Assembly: GCF_001653755.1 (NCBI RefSeq)
Contig: NZ_CP015125.1
Location: forward strand, 2,179,501 to 2,243,500
Source of the DNA: Dokdonia donghaensis DSW-1
Lineage (GTDB): Bacteria; Bacteroidota; Bacteroidia; Flavobacteriales; Flavobacteriaceae
Length of the DNA stretch: 64,000 nt
Reading direction: 5' to 3'
Position 1 is the first letter of the stretch, and every line of letters begins with the position of its first letter. Of the stretch, positions 34,742-44,000 are shown piece by piece. The position numbers and the translations under genes are program-made. The notes beneath the pieces are model-generated. The model was given only the letters and a program-made list of their open reading frames with translations, was not told the origin of the DNA and ran no database searches.

Positions 34742-34769
34742 AGCTTTCCGATAATGGAAGGCTTTTTTT
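34742..34769 (+). terminator. Plus-strand terminator-like hairpin in the rep leader
   Basis: AGCTTTCC / GGAAGGCT stem around GATAAT, followed by seven T on the plus strand. No plus-strand gene precedes it. It is antisense to the leader of the rep-like gene, so it could end a small antisense RNA. Confidence 0.5.
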
Positions 34770-34771
34770 GT

Positions 34772-34790
34772 TTAGGGGTGTTACCCCTAA
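34772..34790. repeat. Hairpin next to the rep-like gene, candidate origin
   Basis: TTAGGGGT-GTT-ACCCCTAA is a perfect 8-bp stem with a 3-nt loop, 100 bp upstream of the rep-like start. Short G/C stems of this sort mark nick sites of rolling-circle elements. Confidence 0.5.
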
Positions 34791-34907
34791 GACCCCAAAG
34801 TTTTACCACAATTGCATAAAGTAATAGCACAGTAGAGCGCAAACTTTACAGCTTGTAATATTTTAATTTAAATAAATAAAGTGGAAACGTGGAGGCTTAA
34901 GGATGGG

Positions 34908-35195
34908 CTACTTTGTAGCAGATTCTTCTAAAATCCTTACGACTTCAGATCTTTTAAATCTAACCATCCTGCCAATTTTGTAGGGCTTAAGAATACCCTT
35001 TTTACACCAATCGTGTATGGTCACTAATGAGACTTGAAGCATTACTTTTAAGTCTTTTCTAGAAAGCCACTCAACAGGTTCTGTTGCTTTTTGTTGTTCT
35101 GAAAACTGGTTTAAACATTCTGTTACACCTTGAAGAAGTTCAGCTTTAAACTTCTCTGGTGTGGTACTGTGTAATTGTGTTACTGTATTCATCAT
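34908..35195 (-). CDS. Helix-turn-helix protein (excisionase/MerR-like)
   Basis: A 95-residue protein. EWLSRKDLKVMLQVSLVTIHDW followed by CKKGILKPYKIGRMVRFKRSEVVRIL is the winged HTH of the HTH_17 family found in excisionases and small element regulators. The first 45 residues are polar and variable. It lies between the rep-like gene and the two unknown genes of the recombinase operon. It probably controls excision direction or rep expression (inference). Confidence 0.8.
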   Translation of the reverse strand: MMNTVTQLHSTTPEKFKAELLQGVTECLNQFSEQQKATEPVEWLSRKDLKVMLQVSLVTIHDWCKKGILKPYKIGRMVRFKRSEVVRILEESATK

Positions 35196-35248
35196 AAGTT
35201 TTTGTTTTATGATGCAATTTTAATCTTGATTTGCGTTAATTGATCTAT

Positions 35249-35261
35249 TGTACATAGTACA
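35249..35261. promoter_or_regulatory. TGTAC-ATA-GTACA dyad upstream of the HTH gene
   Basis: A perfect 5-3-5 inverted repeat 54 nt before the HTH start. It shares TGTAC with the integrase arm repeats. It is a possible binding site; evidence is limited to its symmetry and position. Confidence 0.35.
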
Positions 35262-35268
35262 GATAATG

Positions 35269-36015
35269 TTACAACGAATTAAAAAAGGACTCAATCTCCT
35301 CAATTGAAGCAATTTGTGAAGAGCCAAGTTTTGTTGGTAAATCTATTTTACCTAGCAATTCACGAACCTTTTGCGGACTCCTTCCTATAATCTTGCCTAT
35401 AATTTTGGAAATTTTGACGTTAGATTTTCCTTGTTCTCTCAATAAATTTATTACTCCTAACTTATTAAGCAAGTATACAGCTTGAATGGTTTGAATATTA
35501 TTTTCAACTTCAATGGAATCATTGCAATCAAAGCGGTTTTCAAGATATTTGATTTTATTAAGAAACGAATATTTTAAGTCTTTTTCAAGTAAGTCAAAAT
35601 CATTCACTATCAATTTTAGATAATAAATTTGTTTCTCAATAAATTGATCTTCACTAGAATCACTATTTGATTTTAGAAATTTTTCAAGTCCGTTCTGATA
35701 AGAATTGATAAAGCAGTCCAAGCTAGAAAATACCGAGAAATAATTATTTTGATTTGTGAATTTTTGAAGCTCATTTAATTTGTGGCCTGTTTCTAAATAC
35801 AAATTATTTACATCTTCATCCAGAGTACGTAATACTTCGAAAGTGAGTTGAACATCATTTTTTTTTGGTTCATTCCTAATAAAGTCAACTTTTTCGGAGA
35901 GTAGGGAATAACTATCGATAAAAAGCCATTCAAGATGATTATATTTTTTATTCAATTCAATATTAATGCTCATATGTTCTATTTGATCAGATATTGCAGG
36001 ACTATTTGGTTTCAT
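35269..36015 (-). CDS. Uncharacterised protein of the recombinase operon
   Basis: A 248-residue, mostly helical soluble protein. ATG 36015 (MKPNSPAISDQ) overlaps the upstream gene by 14 nt; a longer frame begins at 36042. The C-terminal 65 residues (VKISKIIGKIIGRSPQKVRELL followed by GKIDLPTK) look like a small DNA-binding helical domain with lysine-rich helices. Proteins of this size sit next to recombinases in many Bacteroidetes elements; I do not recognise the family. Confidence 0.55.
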   Translation of the reverse strand: MKPNSPAISDQIEHMSINIELNKKYNHLEWLFIDSYSLLSEKVDFIRNEPKKNDVQLTFEVLRTLDEDVNNLYLETGHKLNELQKFTNQNNYFSVFSSLDCFINSYQNGLEKFLKSNSDSSEDQFIEKQIYYLKLIVNDFDLLEKDLKYSFLNKIKYLENRFDCNDSIEVENNIQTIQAVYLLNKLGVINLLREQGKSNVKISKIIGKIIGRSPQKVRELLGKIDLPTKLGSSQIASIEEIESFFNSL

Positions 36016-36271
36016 TCTTGTCGTTTGAGATAGTCCAAGCATTAACTTTGAGATTATACAAATCTTTAAAAAACTTAGAAATGACCTCCTTATCTAAATG
36101 AATATTTAATCTTTCCTCTCCTTTGAGATTTGAGCAAAACTCACTACCTATGAAACCCATATAGAGAGAATTAAGCGTTTCTGGCAAAGAAGCTATTTCA
36201 TTATCTTGTAATAGATCCTCAATTAAATTAAAAATTTTTTTCTCCTGTGTTAATTCAGTAATTGGCGACAT
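36002..36271 (-). CDS. Small uncharacterised protein of the recombinase operon
   Basis: An 89-residue acidic helical protein starting 15 nt after the recombinase stop and overlapping the next gene by 14 nt. EKKIFNLIEDLLQDNEIASLPETL and ISKFFKDLYNLKVN are its helical parts. The tight coupling argues that it is real. No family is recognised. Confidence 0.55.
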   Translation of the reverse strand: MSPITELTQEKKIFNLIEDLLQDNEIASLPETLNSLYMGFIGSEFCSNLKGEERLNIHLDKEVISKFFKDLYNLKVNAWTISNDKNETK

Positions 36272-36285
36272 AATATTGTGTTTAA

Positions 36286-37527
36286 TTATTTAAAAAAAAT
36301 ATGCTTTGACAAGCGATCTAAGCGTTCATTAGGGGTGATTTTTATGTATCTGTAAAAAACTGTTTCTGATGAGTGGCCGCTCATTGCCATTATATCAATA
36401 GTGGACATACCAGCTTTATATGCGTTTGTACAAAAGCTTCTTCTTGCAGTATGGTTTGTAATTATATCTTTCCTTTTATGAGTTAACTTTTGCTTCTTAC
36501 CTCCAATTGTTTTCTCTTTAATGATGCTACCCTTGAGTTCTGCCTTTTGTCCTATTATTTTTAGATAATCGTTTATTTTTTGATCACTCATTATTTTAGG
36601 AAAGCTACCATTGTTTCGATTCAATAGTTGCTCAAATTTATGACCAATAGGTATTTGAACAGTTTTACCTGTTTTACGCTGTTTATACTCTAGGTATTTA
36701 ATTTTATCTCTTGTTAATTTTATGTTCATTTTAGTTAGTTGCCTCAAATCCCCAACTCTCATTCCTGTGTAGTACTGTATGAGGAAAAGATCACGAGCTC
36801 TACGAACTCCATTATGCTCCAGTTCGAGATTTTCAATAATTGCTATTTCACCAGTGGTAAGATAAATGTCGTCCACCTTTTCTGTAACCTTAGCAAAAGT
36901 CGTTTTCTTGAACTCCAGATTGTGATGGAGGTTACGCTCCAAAGCTGCATTCATAATAGCTTTCAATTGCTTTATCTGGTTGCCGATGTAATTATTTGAA
37001 TAATTATTAGATTGCAAATAGGAGCTATATTCTTTATGAAAGTTTAAATCTACATCATCATAGTTGATTTTTGGATTGAATTCTTTTAGTTTTTTGAGTG
37101 CTGTCTTATATCCTCTAATTGTACCATTGGCAAGAGGGGTATTTGTCTTTGGATGTGGGTTTTCTTTATAATAGTCTATAAACCACTCATAGAAGTCTAG
37201 GAGGTTCTTATGATCATTTGCAACTGGTTTTGTTTTTGAAGTTGCAATATCTAATGTTTTCTTAATTAGATCATTTGTGAGTTCTATTTTGTTTCTATTA
37301 CATTCATCTATCAAATCTTGTGCGGTTACTACCAGTTGTTGTAGTTGAGCATTTATAAATACACTCCTCGGTTCACTAGAAACATTTTTTACTCTAAATC
37401 TTTTTGAATCCCAATTTTTAGGTGCTTCTACACCGTAACCTGTTGCATAACGTTTCTGTTTTTTTGCTCCATAGTTGACATTGATGTATATTTTATTGCC
37501 CCTTAGTTTTAAACTGATACTTCCCAT
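36286..37527 (-). CDS. Tyrosine-type site-specific recombinase (integrase)
   Basis: A 413-residue phage-type integrase. It has an N-terminal arm-binding domain (SLKLRGNKIYINVNYGAKKQ), a SAM-like core-binding domain (about 105-205) and a C-terminal catalytic domain. The catalytic residues are Arg257 (YTGMRVGDL), His359 and Arg362 (NHTARRSF), His385 (SGHSS) and a tyrosine in FYRYIK, probably Tyr394. Its start lies 145 bp from the right attachment core, and the arm-type repeats sit directly upstream, so binding there may also repress its own promoter. It integrates the element at tRNA-Arg. Confidence 0.93.
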   Translation of the reverse strand: MGSISLKLRGNKIYINVNYGAKKQKRYATGYGVEAPKNWDSKRFRVKNVSSEPRSVFINAQLQQLVVTAQDLIDECNRNKIELTNDLIKKTLDIATSKTKPVANDHKNLLDFYEWFIDYYKENPHPKTNTPLANGTIRGYKTALKKLKEFNPKINYDDVDLNFHKEYSSYLQSNNYSNNYIGNQIKQLKAIMNAALERNLHHNLEFKKTTFAKVTEKVDDIYLTTGEIAIIENLELEHNGVRRARDLFLIQYYTGMRVGDLRQLTKMNIKLTRDKIKYLEYKQRKTGKTVQIPIGHKFEQLLNRNNGSFPKIMSDQKINDYLKIIGQKAELKGSIIKEKTIGGKKQKLTHKRKDIITNHTARRSFCTNAYKAGMSTIDIMAMSGHSSETVFYRYIKITPNERLDRLSKHIFFK

Positions 37528-37536
37528 AGCTTTAAT

Positions 37537-37557
37537 TGTACCGCTAAATGTACCGCT
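37537..37557 (+). repeat. Right pair of integrase arm-type repeats
   Basis: TGTACCGCT at 37537-37545 and 37549-37557, 12-bp period and same orientation as the left pair. It lies in the recombinase promoter region, 115 bp from the right core. Confidence 0.65.
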
Positions 37558-37671
37558 AATTTGTTAATTGATATATATTTAACTTAACTTTGTTTTATCT
37601 AAAATCCTTTAAAATATGGCGTTAAGAGCCTGTATTACTTCGATTGAAGTAAATTTGATAAAATATTTTGT

Positions 37672-37688
37672 AATCCTTCAGGGCTCAC
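37672..37688 (+). repeat. Right attachment-site core
   Basis: AATCCTTCAGGGCTCAC, identical to the tRNA-Arg 3' end at 23503-23519. The flanks differ on both sides. Confidence 0.92.
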
Positions 37689-37698
37689 AACATTCATT

Positions 37699-37730
37699 AA
37701 ACCACATCTATTATAGATGTGGTTTTTTTG
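37699..37730 (+). terminator. Ancestral terminator of the tRNA operon
   Basis: AAACCACATCTA / TAGATGTGGTTT stem with a TTA loop and T run, 10 bp past the right core. Before integration it would have followed tRNA-Arg directly. Confidence 0.85.
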
Positions 37731-38002
37731 TTTATCATAATTAGTTTTATTGCGCTGTAAATTAAATGATATACCCATTACTACTATACATTAACCTTCA
37801 GTCTCGTTAAAAATTAAATATTGATAAAGCGGTATAAATAAGTTATAACAAATCTTAGGACAAATGTTAACAAGCTTGTTATATTACAAAGCGTTCGTAC
37901 TCAGTGTTTGAGTACGTTTTTTCATATCTTTCGCTTGGTTTTACTCAGTTTAATTAAAACCAAACGAAATAGTAAGAAATCTCCCTTTAATCCATACCCA
38001 TT

Positions 38003-41000
38003 ATGAGATCATCTTTAGTACTTATATCCGTCTTATTTTTATTCTTTACAGTACATATTAATGCACAAGCAATAACGGTAGATGCCAGTGCCACCACGGT
38101 TGCAGATGTTGAGACATTAATTACAGATATCCTTATAGGTAGTTCTAGTGATTGTGCAGAAATAAGTAATGTTTCAAAATCTACAGGTATTGACGAAGGT
38201 GCAGGTATAAATGGTATAGGCTCTTTTGAATCTAATGGAGCAGATTTTCCCTATGAAGCGGGTATAGTCTTAGTCTCAGGTAATGTAAATAATGTTCCGG
38301 GTCCAGAAGTAGATGGTATACCCAGTGGAGGAGGCTGGGGAGGTGACACAGACCTTGAGGCAAATACAACAGCAACAAATACTAATGACGCTAGTTTTAT
38401 ACAATTTGATTTTACTCCATTCGTAGATGAGTTAAATTTTAATTTTATAATGGCCTCAGAAGAATATAATCAAGGATTTGAATGTACCTTCTCTGACGCA
38501 TTCGCCTTTATCCTCACTGATCTCACTACCGGTGTTGTTCAAAATTTGGCAGTTCTTCCCGGAACTAATATTCCAATCGAGGTTACAAATATTCGTCCAG
38601 AAGTTCCTGGTAACTGTGCAGCAGTAAATGAGGAATTTTTTGACCGCTATAATTTTGCTCCATTTAATCCAGAAGCAAATTCTGCTATAAACTTCCAGGG
38701 GCAAACAGTTTCCCTTACAGCTATGGGAACGGTAGTTGTGGGTAATCCCTATACCATAAAATTGGTTGTTGCAGATCAAAGTGATTCCGTAAGAGATATT
38801 GCTGTTTTTCTAGAGGCGGGGAGTTTCAATCTTGGAGTTGATATTGGTGGTGATAGAATAGGATCAGAATTTAACGCTGCTTGTGAGGGTGAAACGTTAA
38901 CATTAGATGCGACGTTTGATGGGGCTATAAGCTATACTTGGGAAGTAGATAATGGGACTGGGTTTGTCCCTTTGCTTGATGGTATGGGAGTTCCAGTAAC
39001 AACTCCTACTGTAGATGTGACTGTTGCTGCTACTTATCGTGTACTAGTTGATGCTGGTACAGGATGTCTTGGAGAAGACACTGCTATTATCGAGTTTGCA
39101 AATCCTATGTATAATGACCCTATGGATTTAACAGTGTGCGATGATGTTTCGGGTGATGGTGTAGAAGTTTTTGATTTAACTGATCAGATTTCAGATATTT
39201 TAGATACACAAGATCCAATGGTTGTTAGTGTTGCTTTTTACGAAAATCAATCAGACGCCGAAATGAATATTAATCAGATACCTAATCCAGATGCTTATTC
39301 AAATACGATGGCTTCTCAAGAAATATGGGTTCGTGTAGAAACAGATTTAAGTCCAGATTGTTTTGAGGTGGGCTCATTTATAATTTCGGTAAATAGTCAA
39401 ACTATTGCAAATGATCCTGGAATTTTTATCGTTTGTGATGATGCATCAGATGGTAGTGATACAAACGGAGAGACTGTATTTGACTTATCATCGTTAAATA
39501 GTCTTATTCTTGACACTCAAGACCCAGCTATGTTCAGTGTTTCTTATCACGAGACTGCTATGGATGCAACAAACAATGCGATGCCATTACCATTTGCTTA
39601 TACTAGTACGGATGATATGATATGGGTGCGAGTTGAAAATAATGGCGATGTAAATTGTTTCGCAATTAGAGAGATCACGCTTGATGTGGCAGAGCTTCCA
39701 GTGCTTTTAAATAATCCTGTACTGTTATCGCAATGTGATACAGATCAAGATGGTTTTGCTTTTTTCAATCTCACAGAAGCACAGACCTTACTTAGTGCCG
39801 ATTCAAATAATGAAACGTTTGTTTATTTTGATTCTGGAGGATCATCAATAGTCGACCCGACGGCATATTTTAATCAAACCGCAAACAACGAATCCATAAG
39901 CGTTACCATTTCTACCATAAATGGATGTACACGTCAGGCTCAGATTGACCTTGAGGTAGATACTTCAGAGATTCCTGATACTTTTCAATTAGAATATTTT
40001 GAGTGTGATACAGATAGTGATGGTCAGTCATTATTTGATTTTTCTGATGCTACAGCACAAGTGCTAGCTTTATTTCCTGCTGGACAGATGCTTACTGTAA
40101 GCTATTACGAAACCCAGCAAGAAGCAGAAACAGAGACCAATCCTATTACGGCAACTATTGATGCCTATACAAATAACCTCACCTATACAGATACAAATGG
40201 ACAGCAAGGTATTTGGGTACGTGTAGATGGCGATACTGCAAACGACTGTCGTGGTCTAGGGATACACGTATTGCTTAATGTGGAGGCTAACCCCACTTTT
40301 CTACCCAACATCTCTTCACTTGAAGAATGTTCACCTATCGCAAATGCTGCTCAATTTGATTTAACCCAGAACGATGCCGAGATTACGGGCGGTGATCCTA
40401 ATATTCTAGTTACTTATTATGAAAATGTAGGGAATTACACGGCGATGAATGCCATTGCTAACCCTACTGCTTTTTCAAACAGTAGCAACCCTCAGACCAT
40501 TTATTACAGTCTTGAGAATGCCACTACGGGCTGTACTACGTTTGATTTTGTCAACCTGGCAATGAACTTTGAGCTCATCGTAAACCAGAACCCTGTACTC
40601 ACCACGCCTACCGAACTTCAAGTTTGTGATGATGATGGTGTGATAGATGGACTTACCACGGTAGACCTCTCTTCAAAAGATATTGAGATTACGGGTGGTT
40701 TTGATGCAAACCTTACCATCACCTACCACTTAGACCAGGCTGGGGCCGATGCTGGTGATGCAAGTATCCCAGACAAAACAATGTTTACAATGACCACCAA
40801 CCCTCAGATTGTAGTGGCTCGTGTGACCGATAATACGACGGCTTGCTACTCAACAGTAAATCTTAGTGTGCGTAGCTTCCCAGTGCCGGTACCCGTAACC
40901 CCTGCAGATTATGAGGAGTGTGATGATGATAACGACGGTGTTTTTGACTTCTTCGTGCTCTCCTCTAGAGACGCCGAAATCACCGGTGGTGACCCAACCC

Positions 41001-44000
41001 TTACTGTAGCCTATTACCTCACCCAGGCAGATGCAGATAATGCACCGGTGGGTCAGGAGCTTGATAATATGATGTATATCAACAATGAGCCTTTTGAGCA
41101 AATTGTATATGCTCGCGTTTTTAACGATGCCGGTTGTTACAGCACTACACCGCTTACCCTGCGTGTGCTCAACACCCCGATGCCTAACCAAGATGCGCTT
41201 CCATACGCGCTGTGTGATGACGATACCGATGGGCTTCAAATATTTGATTTGAGTACGCAAGAAGCTAATATCTTAGGTGGTTTAGACCCTACAATGCATA
41301 CGGTAGAGTGGTTTTCTTCTCTCGCTTCCGCGGAAGCTGGAGCTCCTGCCATTGCAACTCCTAACGCTTATACGAGCAATACCGCTACCGTATATGCCCT
41401 AGTAACCGACACTGCACAGATGACCACTACAATGACCTTCTGTAGTAATATTGCCCCTTTAGAACTTATTGTAAACCCATTACCAACCCCTACCCAACCT
41501 GCCGAATATGAGCTCTGTGATGATATAGAAAGTGGTAGTGATACCGATGAGTTTGCAAGCTTTGATTTACGTAGCCGTGATGATGAGATTACCGGTGGTA
41601 ATGACGATTGGAGTGTGAGCTATCACCTCACCCAAGCAGATGCAGATGCCGGTACGCCCGTACTTACAGATATGTATCAGAATGTAGTAATGGCAAACCA
41701 AACCATCTTTGTACGTGTAGAAGATATTGTAACGGCTTGTTATGAGACCATCACCTTAACCTTAGTGGTAAATCCATTACCATCACCTACCACCATAGCA
41801 CCGGTAGAGGAGTGTGATACAATGGCAAATGATGGCGACCCAGATAATGATGGGGATGCTATTTTTGATCTTACAGGTCAAGTAACGACAGACATTATTA
41901 ATGGCGAGGCCTTTGTGGGACTTACCTTCCACGAGACAATTGCCGCTGCAGAGCTAGGTACACCAGCCATTGCAAACCCAGCAGCCTACCAGACGGTATC
42001 AAGAACTATTTATGTAAGAGCTACAGATACAGACCCTGCTACCAGCACTGAGTGTTACCGTATCGTAGAGTTAGAACTTATCGTGCAACCTGCACCGGTA
42101 CTACCTACCACTATCCCAGACCTTACCGAGTGTGATGATGATGGGGACGGGCAAGCGCTGTTTGACCTTACACAAAACGATGCAGTGATCTACGGGACAC
42201 AAACCCCAGCAGCTGTAACCCTTACGTATCACGAGACACTTGCCAGTGCAGAAGCAATGGTAGGCAGTGCGGCAGATATGCCTATTGCAGACCCTGTAAA
42301 CTACCTTGCCAGTGCACCGGTAACCCAGCTGTGGGTACGTCTAGAAGACACCGCAACAGGTTGTACTGTAGTAGGTACTTTTAATCTAAACATCGCAATG
42401 ATTCCTACCATCACCCCACCAGGACTTTTTGAAGCCTGTGATAGTGCGGGTGCCCTCGTAGGAACCGATGATGATGGGATTACTACTTTTGACCTTACCA
42501 GCCTTGATGCAGGTATTACCGGTGGAGATCCAGCCCTTACCGTGACCTACTATGAGTCGCAAGCAGACCTAGATGCAGGTATTGCAAATGCTATTGCCAC
42601 ACCAGCGGCATATATCAATGATGGTACTAGTCCGCAGACGCTTTTTATCTTAGTAAGTAGTAGTGATGCAGGAATGTGTGGTGCAGAGACTACGGTAGAC
42701 CTACAGGTTAATCCGCTACCTGTTATTGGAGAACCTTTACCAGAAGCGATAGCTTGTGATGAAGATAATGATGGTTTTGGAGCCTTTGACTTGCAACAAT
42801 ATAATGATGACTTGTTAGCAACGCTTACAGATATCACCCTACGTTTTTATGAAACCCTAGATAATGCCACGGCAGACACGGGAGCAGGGCAGATAGATAT
42901 TACCGTTCCTTATAACAACATCACAGGGATGACCTCACTGTATGTGGTAGCACAAGATACCAACCCTGCAACGGCAACGGCTTGTACTAAGATTTATGAG
43001 TTTGAGCTTGTGGTGTATCCTATCCCAGAGATTCCTGCAGCCCTTGAAACACTTACCGAGTGTGATAATGATAATAACCTGATGGAAATCATAGACCTTA
43101 CTCAAAATGAGGTTGCCATCATAGGGACACAAGATGCAACCACGCTTGTCATTACCTATCACAATACCCTAGCAGATGCAGAAACGGGTAACAACCCAAT
43201 TATTGATCCAGCCAACTATAACGCAACACAGATGACACCACTTGAGGTAATCTGGGTACGTTTACAAGTAAATGATGGTAGTCCAAATATCTGTGCTGCA
43301 GTGAGCTCTTTTGAAATCTCTGTAGAAAGCCCACCTACGGCAAACCCAGCAAATGATGATCTAGATCTAATGGTTTGTGATGATGATGCAGATACCTTTA
43401 ATGTATTTGACCTTACGGTTAATGAGGCAAGTCTTACCGGTGGTGATCCATTACTATCTGTGACCTATTATGCAAGTCTTGCAGACCAGATGAGTGATAC
43501 TCCTATTACAGACCCTACAGCTTATACAAACATTCAGAACCCACAGACGATACAGGCAGTAGTCTCTAGCGCAGCAGGATGTACCGACCAGACTACTTTT
43601 GACATTGAGGTGTTACCATTACCTACGCCTAACACAATGCCAGATGCCGTGGAGGTATGTGATGCCACGACAGATATTGATACTGATGGCGATGGGGTGA
43701 TTGACGCTGGCTCTGGTTCAGATACCGATGGTTTTGAGAGCTTTGATCTTACGGGTGTGATTGCTCAGATAGGCGGAGGGGAGCCTGTAGATATCTTAGT
43801 GTATACAGATCTCGCTTTCGCGGAAGCGAACCCAGACGACCCAACGCTTGCAGTGGCAGATGTCACTAACTTTATCAATACCACATCTGGTAACCAAACG
43901 CTCTACGCACGTGTGGAACGTAATGTACCGGGCGATGATGACTTAGACAGCGACGGAAACTTATGTTATGTGATTGTGCCTTTTGAGGTGATTGTAAATC

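Larger units (their letters stand above)
23503..37688. mobile_element. tRNA-Arg-integrated element carrying a type I R-M and accessory gene cassette
   Basis: The element is defined by a 17-bp direct repeat: AATCCTTCAGGGCTCAC at the tRNA-Arg 3' end (23503-23519) and again at 37672-37688. It encodes a tyrosine recombinase next to the right end, two small genes after it, an HTH protein resembling an excisionase, a putative replication initiator, and on the other strand a seven-gene type I restriction operon. It ends cleanly: the sequence beyond the right repeat starts with a terminator that fits the original tRNA operon. No conjugation genes are seen, so it is an integrative or satellite-type element rather than a full ICE. 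Confidence 0.9.

Noticed and set aside
35269..36015. Calling this gene RteC
   Set aside because: Size and position next to an integrase fit loosely, but I see no RteC motif.
23503..37688. Calling the element an ICE or a prophage
   Set aside because: No relaxase/MOB set, type IV secretion, portal, capsid or terminase genes are present.
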